Of a stretch of DNA of 64,000 bases, positions 13,477 to 23,682 are shown in pieces; the stretch's first letter is position 1, and every line of letters begins with the position of its first letter. Source of the DNA: Ornithinimicrobium faecis (GTDB taxonomy: Bacteria; Actinomycetota; Actinomycetes; Actinomycetales; Dermatophilaceae); assembly GCF_023923225.1 (NCBI RefSeq), contig NZ_CP099489.1:868001-932000 (forward strand). The letters run 5' to 3'. A program made the translations under genes and the position numbers. The notes beneath the pieces are model-generated. The model was not told where the DNA came from. It ran no database searches and saw only the letters and a list, made by a program, of their open reading frames with translations.

Positions 13477-16400
13477 TGGCGCCCGCACCTGAGGGAACTG
13501 CCGCCCGTGCGGAGCTGGTCAGTGAGCGGTTGCGGATGGCACGGGAGCGCAGACAGCGGGGGAGCGGACCGGGCCAGCAAACCGATCACCACGGTGCAGA
13601 CGGTCACCAGGCTGGGCACGATGGCGGCGCGCACGGGACGCTTCAGCACCGCGCGGACCTGCCGCCGGCCTTGTCGTCGGCGCAACGCAGACTGTGGTTC
13701 CTGAGTCAGCTCGAGCCGGACTCGGCCGCATATCTCATCCCGGCGTGCCTGGACCTGCGCGGACCACTGGACCTGCAGGCGCTGCACCGGGCATGGGACC
13801 AGGTCGTCGAGCGACACGAGGTGCTGCGCACCCGGATCGTTGCCCAGGACGGTGAGCCGGTCCCGGCGGTGGACTCTGCACCGGCTGGGGCATGGAACGT
13901 CATCGAGGTGGACGAGGTTGCTGACCCCGCTGCGCTGCAACGGATCACGGATGAGGAGGTGAGCCGCCCCATCGATCTGTCGACGGAGCAGCCGTGGCGG
14001 GTCACCCTGGTCCGCTCCGGCCCGCAGCAGCACCGCCTGCTCATCACGCTGCATCACATCGCGTCCGACGGCTGGTCGGTCTCGGTCCTGCTCCGCGACC
14101 TGGAGCGGGCCTATCGCGGCGAGAATCTCACCGGCAGCGGGTTGCAGGTTCTCGACGTCACGCACTACCGCGAGGGACCGGAGGGCGCCGAGGGCGGGCG
14201 CCTGAGCCACTGGACCGAGCACCTGGCCGGGGCGCCACGCCTGCTGGAGTTGCCGACGGATCGGCCCCGGCCGGCCACCGCCGATCCCTCGGGGGACACC
14301 GTCCGCGTCCCCCTCGACGCACGCGCGGGCCGAGCGGTCCGTGAGCTGGCCGCGGCGACCGGCACCACGGCATACATGGTCTTCCTGACGGGGCTGCACC
14401 TGGTCCTGGGGCAGTGGGCACGCACCGACGACATCGTCGTCGGGACACCGGTGGCCGGTCGTTCGCGCACCGAGTTTGAGGATCTGATCGGGTGCTTCGT
14501 CAACACTGTCGCCCTGCGCACGCGCTCGAGCGAGACCGACACGGTTAACGACCTGCTGGCCCACGTGCGCACCATCACCAGCGCAGGTCTGGGACACCAG
14601 GCGATCGGCTTTGAGCAGGTTGTCGAGGCACTCGGCCTGGAGCGGGACGTGTCGACGACGCCGCTCTATCAGGTCTCCCTCACGGTGCACACCGAGCCGG
14701 GGGTCGAGTTGTCCATCCCAGGGGTCGAGGCGACCTGGCTCGACGTGCTGGCCCCCGTTGCCAAGTGTGACCTGGGCCTGCACATCGAGGGTGGGCTGCT
14801 CGGGTCCAGTGACCAGAGCGCTGACGACGTCACGATCTCGGTGACCTATCGCACTGCGCTGTTCGATCGGGAGACCGTGACCCGGCTGGTTGGTCACCTG
14901 GAGCAGGCCGTGCGGTCCATGAGCCAGGACCCCACCCAGCTGCTGAGCGAGGTCTGCCTGCTCACGGAGGCGGAGCTGGCTGAGCTGCCCGCCCAGGTTG
15001 GCGCCGACGTCGCCGTGCCGACGCCGATCGGGCAGGGGTCCGTCGGCGATGTTGTGCGCTCAGTCGCGCAGCGCCACCCCAACCGCGTCGCCGTGACGTC
15101 TCGAGGGGAGGATCTGACGTATGCCGAGCTGCTGGCTCGCGTCGAGGGCGTCGCCGATCGGTTGCGAGACCTGGGCATCGGTCGTGGTGACCGGATCGGC
15201 CTGTTGGTGGAGCGGTCGTGTGACGTGGTCGTCGGCATGCTGGCGGCCTTCCGCGTTGGCGCGGCCCACGTGCCGCTCGACCCGATGTATCCCGACGGGC
15301 GACTGGCCGCCCTGATCGAGGCCGCCACCCCGGCGGTGGTGCTGAGCCAGAGCCATCTCCTCCCGCGACTGCCTGAGGCAACAGCTGATCGCGCCGTGGA
15401 CCTCCGCGAGGTGTCGGCCAGGACTCCCACCGACCAGACCGATGAGGCGCGGGGCGAGGACGTGGCCTATGTGCTCTTCACGTCGGGCACGACCGGGGCA
15501 CCCAAGGGGGTGCAGGTCGAGCACCGGCACCTGCTGGCCTATCTCGCAGGCCTGCGGGAGGTCATCGGGGTCCGGGACGGCTGGTCGTGGGCGATGATGA
15601 CCACGCCGTCAGCCGATCTCGGACTGACCAACCTGCTCGGAGCGCTGACCAGCGGTGGCCGAGTCCACCTGCTCACCTACGACGAGGTCACCGACCCCGA
15701 CACCGTGGCGGCATATTTCCGGAACCACCGGATCGACGCGATGAAGCTGGTGCCGAGTCACCTGCAGGCGCTCTGGGACGAGCGGGACCCGACGGCGGTG
15801 CTGCCCGGCACCGCCCTGATCCTGGCCGGTGAACCGTGCCCCTGGGAGCTGATCGATCGCGTCCGGGCGGCTGCTCCGGGTCTGGCGGTTCACAACCACT
15901 ACGGTCCCTCCGAGACGACTGTCTCCGTCATGGCGCTGCCGCTCGCGGGTGCTGTGCGGCAGGGAACCGTCGTGCCGCTCGGTCGCCCCTTCCCCGGGAC
16001 CCGTGCCCACGTGCTGGACCCGGCTGGTCGGCCGGTGCCGGTCGGCGTCCCGGGAGAGTTGGTCATCGCCGGGCCGACAGTCTCGCGCGGCTATCTGAGC
16101 ATGCCGACGGAGACGGCCCGTGCGTTCGTCGCCGAGCCGTCGCTCACCAGCACCGGTCCAGGTGGCGTGAGTCCGGGTGCCGGTCGGGACCATGACGAGC
16201 GGGCCTATCGCACCGGGGACTTGGTGCGTCGACGGCCCAGCGGTGACCTCGAGTTCCTCGGCCGCTCCGACGACCAGGTGAAGATCCGCGGCTATCGCGT
16301 CGAGCCGGGTGGTGTCGCCCTGGCCGTCCGGGAGTGCGCGGGCGTCGAGGACTGCTTCGTGCTGGTGCGCGAGGACCTTCCTGGCCAGCGCACCCTCGTC

Positions 16401-19022
16401 GCCTACCTGACGACGGAGGGTCCGCCCGACGTGTTCGACCTGGCTGCCGTGCGCGAGGAACTGCGCGATCGGCTGCCCGACTACATGGTCCCCTCGGACC
16501 TGGTGCCGCTGCCCACGCTGCCACTCACCGCCAACGGCAAGATCGACCGTGCTGCGCTGCCCGCTCCCGACGTCTCGCTGCGTCGGTCCGGCCCCGCCGC
16601 GGCACTCACCGGACCCACCGAGCACCAGGTGGCGCGGGTCTGGCAGGAGATCCTGGGCCTGGACGAGCTTGGAGCCGAGGACAGCTTCTTCGACGTCGGC
16701 GGCGACTCCTTCAGCGCCGTGCGCGCCGTCCGGGCCCTCGGCTCGGACGTGTCGGTGGTCGACCTGTTCCGCAGTCCCACGGTCCGTGCGCTGGCCGCCT
16801 GCATCGATGACCGTGCCGGGGGAGAGGTGGGCGAGGCGGGACTGCTGGTGTCACTGGGCGATCGGCGGGGACCAGCCGAGGTGCACGTCGTCTGTGTGCC
16901 CTACGGCGGTGGCAGCCCGGTCACCTTCGCGCCGCTGGCCGAGGCGATGCCGGACCACATCGCGGTTCACGGTGTCGACCTGCCCGGCCATGACACGTCG
17001 CGGCGGGACGAGACACCACGGCCCCTGGTCGACGTGGCCGCCGACCTGGTCCCCGAGATCCAGGCCCTGGGGGGCGACGTCGTGCTCTACGGCCACTGCC
17101 TCGGGGGTGCGCTCGCCGTCGAGACGGCGCTGCAGCTCGAGGCGGCAGGGACCTCGGTCCTCGGCGTCGTTGAGGCCGGCACCTTCCCCGCCGCCCGGCT
17201 GCCGGGCCGCTTCGCCCGTGCGCTCGATCGAGTCCTGCCGACTGATCGTCTCCTGTCGGATCGGGCCTATCACGACATGCTCCGCTCGCTCGGGGGCTTC
17301 ACCGACGTCGTGGACCCGGCAGACCGTTCCTTCCTGATCAGGGCGCTGCGCCACGACGCCCGCGAGGCCGAGGGCTATTACACCGACCGTTACACCGACG
17401 TCGAGGCCGGGCGAGTGGTGCCCCATCTCGAGGCGCCGTTGCTGTGCGTCGTGGGTGATCGGGACCGCGCCACCGAGCTCTATCAGGAGCGGTTCGCCGA
17501 GTGGGCCGACTTCTCGCAGGACGTCGACCTGGCGGTGATCGACCGGGCGGGTCACTATTTCCTGAAGCACCAGGCCGAGGAGTTGACCGGGGTGCTGCGC
17601 GGGACCATCGATCGGTGGAGGCGCGGCGAGCGACCCCGCGCCGAGCCAGCGACCGCCCGTGCCCGCGAGGCCTCCACCAGGACCTTCCTGCTGGTGGCCA
17701 TCACCCAACTGCTCTCGATGATCGGCACCGGCCTGACCAGCTTTGCCCTGGGCGTGTGGGTGCTGCAGGAGACCGGGTCCGTCAGCCGATTCGCGATGAT
17801 CTCGGTGCTCGCCATCGCTCCAGCCATCGTGCTGTCTCCAGTGGCGGGCGCCGTCGCAGACCGCTTCGACCGACGGCGGGTGATGATCCTGTCCGACACT
17901 GCGGCCGGTGTGGCCACCGCGGCGCTCGTCTGGCTCCTCGCGATGGGACAGCTCGAGCTGTGGTTCATCTATCTCTTCGCGGGCGTGGGGTCGGTGGCCA
18001 ACGCCTTCCAGCGCCCCGCCTATCTGGCAGCCGTCACCCAGTTGGTGCCCAAGCGCTACCTCGGCCAGGCCAACGGCCTGGTCACGCTGGGCGCCTCCGC
18101 AGGTGACCTGATCGCGGCGCTGCTCGGCGGCATACTGATCGGATTTTTTGGCCTGGTCCCGGTGGTGGCCATCGACGCCACCACCTTCGTGCTGGCATTT
18201 GTAGTGCTGCTGTGCGTGCGCTTCCCGGATCGGTTGTGGATCCGGCGCGAGGAGACCTTCCGGGCGGAGATTGCGGGCGGCTGGCGCTACATCGTGCGGC
18301 GTCGACCACTGGTGGTCATGGTCGTCTTCTTCGTCGTCTTCAACTTCCTGTTTGCCGTGCCGGTTGTGCTGGCCACCCCGCTGGTGCTGGAGGGCAGCTC
18401 ACCCCAGGTGCTCGGCGCGGTCCTGGCTTGTGGGGGCATCGGTGCCCTCCTCGGCACGCTGCTCATGGCGGTCTGGGGCGGCACCCGGCGCCGGGCCCTG
18501 GGCATGATCGGAGGAACGATCACCCTCGGGCTGGCCGTGGTCCTGCTCGGTGCCACCACCCAGCCGATCGTGCAGGGTTTGGCGATGCTGGTGACCTATG
18601 GCTCCTTGCTGGTGCTCAACGCCCACTGGCTCGCCCTGATCCAGACCAAGGTGGGGTTGGAGCTCCAGGGCAGGGTGCTGGCGATCAATCAGATGCTGGC
18701 GATGTCGACCATGCCGTTCGGTTTCCTGGTGGTCGGGCCGCTGTCGGACTGGGTCGGTGACCGCGCCGGTGGTGGGCCCCTCGGCGCGCTGGAGGATGCG
18801 CTGCACCTCGGCTCGGTGGCTGGGGTGGGGCTGACCCTGGTCGCGACCGGTGTGCTCATCACCGTGTGGGGTGTCTTGGGGATGTCAGTGTCTGCACTGC
18901 GCACCATGGAGGACGCGCTCCCGGATGCGCTTCCGGACGCCGAGATTGCTGACGACCGCGACGAGTTGCAGGCGCAGGCCGACGAGGCGCTGCGGCAGCA
19001 CCTGGCGACGAGTCGGACCTGA
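13476..19022 (+). CDS. NRPS C-A-T-thioesterase fused to an MFS exporter
   Basis: One chain of 1848 residues. Order: a helical N-terminus (possibly docking) with a His-rich linker (about 30-55); an LCL-like condensation domain (about 60-500; HHIASDG, H193-H194-D198); an adenylation domain (about 520-1020; FTSGTTGAPKGV); a carrier (GGDSF, S1078); an alpha/beta-hydrolase thioesterase (about 1125-1380); then a 10-12 helix major-facilitator domain from about 1403 to 1800 with the loop ADRFDRRRV after TM2. The pocket reads DLTKIAHVSK, close to the Asp/Asn group (DLTK...H). The thioesterase nucleophile elbow is GHCLGG, so Cys1208 replaces the usual Ser; D in VVGDRD and H1360 complete the triad. Its front (VPYGGGS, LPGHD) looks more like type II thioesterases. 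The MFS part probably exports the product as it is released. NRPS/MFS fusions are annotated in other actinobacteria, as I recall, but I know of no characterised one. Confidence 0.95.
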
Positions 19023-19029
19023 GCCGACG

Positions 19030-19061
19030 CTGAGGGGCCGGGCGTTCACCCGGCCCCTCAG
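19030..19061. terminator. Perfect 13-bp hairpin after the NRPS operon
   Basis: Arms 19030-19042 and 19049-19061 are exactly complementary (CTGAGGGGCCGGG and its reverse complement) around a 6-base loop. It lies 8 bases after the NRPS stop and before the convergent phoX stop, so it can serve both strands. There is no T-tract, which is common in actinobacterial terminators. Confidence 0.8.
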
Positions 19062-19124
19062 GCCTGCAGACCCTCAGCCTGCCGTGCCTCAGGCCTGCTG
19101 CCCCTCAGCCCGCCGTGTGAGCCG

Positions 19125-21149
19125 TCAGCCGCGGTGACCACCGCGCGGCGGACGCGGCTTGCGCGGCCGGAAGGCGTGGAAGACACCCGGGCGCGGCTGC
19201 CCGTGGCCGCTGTAGGGGTAGGTGCTGACCGGGTTGGCCGGGCTCGCCCCCGAGACCTCACCGGGGTGCTGGACCGCGGCCAGCACCGTGTTGTCGTCCA
19301 GGTCGATGTAGGGGCCGCAGCACTCGGCGCCGACCGGCACCGAGAGGAACTGCTGCAGGTGACCGGCCTCGCGGCCCCGGACGGGATAGAGATACAGGCC
19401 GTCGCTGTTGCCCAGCGTGCCCGGCTGCCCGTCGGTCGAGATCCACAGGTTGCCCTGCGGGTCGAAGGCCACGTTGTCGGGGCAGCTGATCGGTGAGACG
19501 TCCTCGCGGTCATAGCCCAGGAAGTAGGCCGACGGGTCGCTCGGGTCGCCGGCCAGCAGCACGATGCGCCAGTGGAAGGTCAACCCCGTGTGGTCGTTGC
19601 CGTCCTCGGACATCTCGATGACGTGCCCGTGCTTGTTGCCCAGGCGTGGGTTGGCCTCGTCCAGATCGACCCGCTGGCTGTTGTTGGTCAGGGCAGCGTA
19701 GATCCGACCGTTGGTGAGGTTGGGCTCGACGTCCTCGGGGCGGTCCATCTTGGTGGGGCCGACCAGGTCCGCGGCCTGCCGCGTCCAGATCAGGACCTCC
19801 TCGACGGTCCAGCCCGGCACGTGCGAGGTGCCGTCGACGACCAGCGGCAGCCAGCTGCCGGTGCCGTCCCACTCGCCGTCCTCCATCCCGTCACCGACAA
19901 ACTTGGCGACATAGAGATCGCCCTCGGAGAGCAGCGCCTTGTTGTGTTCCCGGTGCCCGTTGCCCTTGCGGTGCTTGTTCTTGGACACGAACTTGTAGAT
20001 GTAGTCGTGGCGCTCGTCATCACCCATGTAGGCCACCACGTGGCCGCTGTCGGCGATGATGACGTTGGCGCCCTCGTGCTTGAACCGGCCGAGCGCCGTG
20101 TGCTTGACCGGGGTGGAGGTCGGGTCGGACGGGTCGACCTCCACGATCCAGCCGAAGCGGTTGACCTCGTGGGGCTCGGTGGCGACGTGGAAGCGGTCCT
20201 CGACGCGCTCCCAGCCGCGCCCGCCGCTGGTCAGGCCATAGCGTGCCAGCTTCTGGTCGGGGTCAGGGGCTCCGGTGGTGTCGAAGTACTGGTTGAAGTT
20301 CTCCTCGCCGGAGAGCACCGTGCCCCACGGGGTGACGCCGCCGGCGCAGTTGTTCAGGGTGCCGAGCACGAGGGCGCCGGTCGGGTCCTGCGAGGTCCGC
20401 ATCGCCTCGTGTCCCGCTGCGGGCCCGTCAACGGTGAACGGCGTCCAGGTGTGGATGCGGCGGTTGGAGGCACCGCTGCGCACATACTCCCAGGCCTCGT
20501 GCTTGTTCTGGCGGCGCACGTTGACCACGGTCATCCCGTGGGCCGCCATGATGATCCGCAGCTGCTCGTCGGTGAGCTCGTCGGAGCCGCCCACCTCAAA
20601 CATCAGCTCGTCGTTGGTGTATTCGTTGTTGAACACCAGCACTGCCTTGTTGCCACCGTTGCCGTTGCGGATCAGGGTGACGTAGTCGGCGTTGTAGCCG
20701 GCCTGCACCTGCTGGGCGTCGGCGGACTGGTTCCAGAAGTCGAACTCCGGTGCCTCGGTGGTGATCGGGTCGCCCCAGGAGATGATCGGCTCCCAGGTGA
20801 AGCCTCCCGGGACCGTGACGTTGTCGACCGTGCGCGGCGTGGGGGCGATCGCGGTGAACAGCCCACCACCGGGGTTCTTGGGCGCTGCCGCGGCGGGGGC
20901 AGCCGTGCCCAGGCTCGCGAGCCCCAGCACGGCGGCGCTCAGGCCGCCGGCCTTGAGGGCGTTCCTGCGGGACACCCGAGCATTCACGACCTCGCGGAAG
21001 GTCGGGTTGTCGGAGGTGTTGGGGATCTCGTGGAAACAGGCGTCCCCACAGCGATACTTGCAGGTCATCCGGTCGCGTCCGCCGTTGTGCACGGGGGTCA
21101 GCGACAGCAGGGGCAGGGAGCGACGGGTCGTCGGAGCGGTCACGGTCAT
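19125..21149 (-). CDS. phoX: PhoX-family alkaline phosphatase (Tat-exported)
   Basis: Secreted Ca/Fe-dependent phosphatase (DUF839), 674 residues, that releases phosphate from organic esters. The N-terminus has the family's Cys-rich MTCKYRCGDACFH segment and then a Tat signal, SRRNALK at 60-66, followed by a hydrophobic stretch ending AAPAAAA. The body shows family blocks NNCAGGVTPWGT, SGEENFN, EPHEVNRFGW, CPDNVAFDPQGNLW and VGAECCGP. The frame is open far upstream, but the ATG at 21149 gives the usual PhoX N-terminus (RRSLPLLSL). The C-terminus is basic (KPRPPRGGHRG). It stands alone, convergent with the NRPS operon; its upstream region holds an inverted repeat. Confidence 0.93.
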   Translation of the reverse strand: MTVTAPTTRRSLPLLSLTPVHNGGRDRMTCKYRCGDACFHEIPNTSDNPTFREVVNARVSRRNALKAGGLSAAVLGLASLGTAAPAAAAPKNPGGGLFTAIAPTPRTVDNVTVPGGFTWEPIISWGDPITTEAPEFDFWNQSADAQQVQAGYNADYVTLIRNGNGGNKAVLVFNNEYTNDELMFEVGGSDELTDEQLRIIMAAHGMTVVNVRRQNKHEAWEYVRSGASNRRIHTWTPFTVDGPAAGHEAMRTSQDPTGALVLGTLNNCAGGVTPWGTVLSGEENFNQYFDTTGAPDPDQKLARYGLTSGGRGWERVEDRFHVATEPHEVNRFGWIVEVDPSDPTSTPVKHTALGRFKHEGANVIIADSGHVVAYMGDDERHDYIYKFVSKNKHRKGNGHREHNKALLSEGDLYVAKFVGDGMEDGEWDGTGSWLPLVVDGTSHVPGWTVEEVLIWTRQAADLVGPTKMDRPEDVEPNLTNGRIYAALTNNSQRVDLDEANPRLGNKHGHVIEMSEDGNDHTGLTFHWRIVLLAGDPSDPSAYFLGYDREDVSPISCPDNVAFDPQGNLWISTDGQPGTLGNSDGLYLYPVRGREAGHLQQFLSVPVGAECCGPYIDLDDNTVLAAVQHPGEVSGASPANPVSTYPYSGHGQPRPGVFHAFRPRKPRPPRGGHRG

Positions 21150-21184
21150 CCTTTGAGTTCGGGGCAACGGGGCAGGACATGGGC

Positions 21185-21218
21185 CTCCAGTCAACGTAGG
21201 AGTGCCCGATGACTGGAG
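21185..21218. promoter_or_regulatory. Inverted repeat upstream of phoX
   Basis: CTCCAGTCA (21185-21193) and its exact reverse complement TGACTGGAG (21210-21218) flank a 16-base spacer. It lies 36-69 bases upstream of the phoX start and 100 bases before the divergent DUF1648 gene. Size and placement fit an operator, but no regulator is identified. I do not see PhoP-type GTTCACC direct repeats here. Confidence 0.4.
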
Positions 21219-21305
21219 CAGCGACCGGTGGCCGAACTCTCGCGGACCAACACATGTCTCCTCGGCGACGAACAGGTCAGGACCGGGTATGCCGAGTGTC
21301 ACCGT

Positions 21306-21311
21306 TAATCT
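21306..21311 (+). promoter_or_regulatory. -10 box (TAATCT) of a probably leaderless transcript
   Basis: TAATCT ends 6 bases before the GTG start at 21318, and no ribosome binding site is present. A transcript from this box would start at or next to the start codon. Confidence 0.5.
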
Positions 21312-21317
21312 GTCCCG

Positions 21318-22322
21318 GTGACTTCCTCCCGGGTTCAGCGTGTGTCTGCCGGTGTCTGGGCCATGGTGCCGTTCGCCGCCCTGCTCGGGGCGGCGACCCT
21401 GTGGCAGGCGCCGGCCCGCGTGCCGACCCACTGGAGCTCTGACCTGCCGGACGGGTTCAGCACCGGAGCCGGCGTCTTCACGGTGACCGTGTCGATCGCG
21501 GGATTCTGTGCGGTGGCGGCAGCGCTCGTCGCCGCCCTCGCAGTGGTGGTGCCTGCCCTGTGGAGCCGGTGGATCGTCACGGTGCTGGCCGGTGTGGCCG
21601 CCGCGGCCGCCGCGACCTATGGCGCGGCCGCCTGGGGCACGCACCTGGCCGGCACGGCGGAGAAGGTGCACGTGATCTGGTCGATCGCGCCGTTCGTGAT
21701 CGGCATCCTGTGGGCCGTCGTGGCCTATCTGCTGCACCGCACCGAGCCGGTGGACCGGCAGGCCGTGATCGACACCGTGCCGGAGCGCTCGCGTGTCGTG
21801 CCGGTCCGCGGCGGGGACGTCGTGCCCTGGGCCACCGTGGCCCGGTCGGGGACCTTGTTCGGCACGGCGATCTTCGTCGCGGTCGTCCTGACCGTCACCA
21901 CCGTGCTGGCGTGGATCAGCAGCCTGTGGCTCGGGCTCTTCGTGGCCGTCGTGTCAGTGGCCGCCGTTGCGTTCACGGCCGCCTGGTCCCGCGTGGAGAT
22001 CCAGGTCGACGACGCGGGGCTGGTCCTGCAGTCCCTGGTGCTGCCGGTCCCGGTGCTGCGGGTCGCTGTTGAGGACGTCGTCGGAGTGGAGGTCGCCGAC
22101 CTGGACCCGATGAAGTGGGGTGGCATCGGGCTGCGCTGGCTGCCGGACCGGTCCGCCTACATCGTCCGTGGTGGGCCGGGGATCGTGGTGCACCGGGCCT
22201 CGGGGCGGCGCCTGGGCATCGAGATCCCCGAGGGCGAGGAGGTCGCCGCTGCCGGCACCCACGCCCTGCTGCAGTCCGCCGGACGCGCGCTCGCGGCCGG
22301 TCGTGGCAGCACGGCTGGTTAA
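21318..22322 (+). CDS. DUF1648-type integral membrane protein
   Basis: Membrane protein of 334 residues. The N-terminal part has the DUF1648 pattern (PFAALLGAATLW followed by ARVPTHWSSDLPDG). Five or six transmembrane helices follow within the first 230 residues. A soluble C-terminal region (about 230-334) has a PH-like, beta-rich look (VEIQVDDAGLVLQS, VEDVVGVEVADLDP, GIVVHRASGRRLGI). Function is unknown; such proteins occur widely in actinobacteria and some relatives are linked to growth control. It starts with GTG just behind a -10 box. The stop overlaps the stop of the convergent NTF2-like gene. Confidence 0.8.
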   Translation: MTSSRVQRVSAGVWAMVPFAALLGAATLWQAPARVPTHWSSDLPDGFSTGAGVFTVTVSIAGFCAVAAALVAALAVVVPALWSRWIVTVLAGVAAAAAATYGAAAWGTHLAGTAEKVHVIWSIAPFVIGILWAVVAYLLHRTEPVDRQAVIDTVPERSRVVPVRGGDVVPWATVARSGTLFGTAIFVAVVLTVTTVLAWISSLWLGLFVAVVSVAAVAFTAAWSRVEIQVDDAGLVLQSLVLPVPVLRVAVEDVVGVEVADLDPMKWGGIGLRWLPDRSAYIVRGGPGIVVHRASGRRLGIEIPEGEEVAAAGTHALLQSAGRALAAGRGSTAG

Positions 22323-22690
22323 TCCGTGCTGCTCAGACCCTCGGGTCGCTCCTCGTAGCGCTCGACCGACACCAGACAGTCATACTCGACCCGAAAGACG
22401 CACCACGTCGGCGTCGGCTCCGTGGGTGCCGGGAAGGGCACGTTGTCAGCGGTCCAGTGGGCCAGCTCCTCGACCAGCAGCACGCCCGGATCGGACTCGG
22501 CGAGTTCGTGCTGAGGCTCCAGCCGGATCCCGGAGCGGGTCAGCCAGCCCCGCATCAGGTCGTGACCATGACCTGTGCCCCGCGGACCGCCAACAGCCAC
22601 CTCCGGGTGGCAGCAGGCGATCGCCCCCTCGATGTCCCCTGCATTGACGGCCTCGTGCCAGGCCGTCACCGTCTCCACGGGTGTGCGCAT
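22319..22690 (-). CDS. NTF2/SnoaL-like domain protein
   Basis: Small soluble protein of 123 residues with the SnoaL-like start ETVTAWHEAVNAGDIEGAIACCHPEVAVGGPRG split over two helices and the cone-shaped fold's strands. Members bind small ligands or act as cyclases, isomerases or simple folds; no specific activity can be read here. I start at the ATG of MRTPVE; the frame is open further upstream, over rarD, but that sequence is not coding in this frame. It lies 50 bases downstream of rarD on the same strand and may be co-transcribed. Confidence 0.75.
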   Translation of the reverse strand: MRTPVETVTAWHEAVNAGDIEGAIACCHPEVAVGGPRGTGHGHDLMRGWLTRSGIRLEPQHELAESDPGVLLVEELAHWTADNVPFPAPTEPTPTWCVFRVEYDCLVSVERYEERPEGLSSTD

Positions 22691-22740
22691 GGCATCCACT
22701 CTGGACTGCGACGGGCGCGAGCACAACCGCTGTGGCGCAG

Positions 22741-23682
22741 TCAGACTGCGGCGCCCTCGGCGGCCCGGGCGAGTCGACGGGAGCGGCCGCTCGAGACGAC
22801 CGAGTCGACGGACAGGATGATCAGGGCCACCCAGACGAGGCCGAAGCCGACCCACCGGGAGGTCGGCATCACCTCGCCCAGCACGAGCACGCCGCCGAGG
22901 AGCTGCAGGACCGGTGCGATGAACTGCAGCAGCCCGATCGTGACCAGCGGGACCCGGTGCGCGGCAGCCGCAAAGAGCAGCAGGGGCACGGCGGTGATGA
23001 CGCCGGTGAGCACCAGCAGGGTGGTGTGGCCCGCACCCTCGCCGACGAAGGTCTGCTGGTCGGTGACCCCCAGCCAGATGATGATGCCGACGGCCAGCGG
23101 CGCCATCACCACGGTCTCGCCCGTGAGGGACTGCACGGCCGACAGCGAGGAGCCAATGTGCTTCTTGATCAGGCCATAGGTCGCGAAGCTGAACGCCAGG
23201 GTCAACGAGATCCAGGGCAGGGTGCCGTAGTTGATGGTCAGATAGACACCGGCCACCAGACCGGCACCCACCGCGACCCACTGAGCGGGCCGCAGCCGCT
23301 CGCGCAGCAGCAGCACCCCCATGGCCACGGTCACCAGCGGGTTCAGGAAATAGCCGAGGGCTGCCTCCGTGACGTGCCCGGACATGACAGCCACGGTGTA
23401 GACCGTCCAGTTGATCGCGATCAGCGCCCCGGCTGCGGTCATCGTCAGCAGCAGCCGGCGGTCCCGGAACATGTCGATCGCCCAGCGCAGTTGCCCGGCC
23501 AGTGCGAGCAGGGCGCCGCAGATGAGCAGCGACCACAGCACCCGGTGCCCCAGCACCTCCCACGGGGTCGCGGGGATGAGGAGGGCGAAATAGAGCGGGA
23601 GGACGCCCCACAACAGATAGGCCAGGGCTCCGTATGCCGTCCCGCGCCAGACCTCGGCGGTGTCCGAGGCCGGCGTGTTCAC
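22741..23682 (-). CDS. rarD: RarD-type EamA transporter
   Basis: Ten-helix drug/metabolite-superfamily permease, 313 residues. RarD hallmarks are AYLLWGVLPLYFALL at the N-terminus, INWTVYTVAVMSGHVTEAALGYFLNPL and LRPAQWVAVGAG. RarD was named for chloramphenicol sensitivity, but its substrate is not established. The GTG start overlaps the korB stop by 4 bases, so it forms an operon with korBA. Confidence 0.92.
   Translation of the reverse strand: MNTPASDTAEVWRGTAYGALAYLLWGVLPLYFALLIPATPWEVLGHRVLWSLLICGALLALAGQLRWAIDMFRDRRLLLTMTAAGALIAINWTVYTVAVMSGHVTEAALGYFLNPLVTVAMGVLLLRERLRPAQWVAVGAGLVAGVYLTINYGTLPWISLTLAFSFATYGLIKKHIGSSLSAVQSLTGETVVMAPLAVGIIIWLGVTDQQTFVGEGAGHTTLLVLTGVITAVPLLLFAAAAHRVPLVTIGLLQFIAPVLQLLGGVLVLGEVMPTSRWVGFGLVWVALIILSVDSVVSSGRSRRLARAAEGAAV

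Noticed and set aside
21150..21737. N-terminal extension of phoX by about 196 residues
   Set aside because: The frame is open only because of high GC; it lacks sensible content and overlaps the DUF1648 gene. The family N-terminus begins at 21149.
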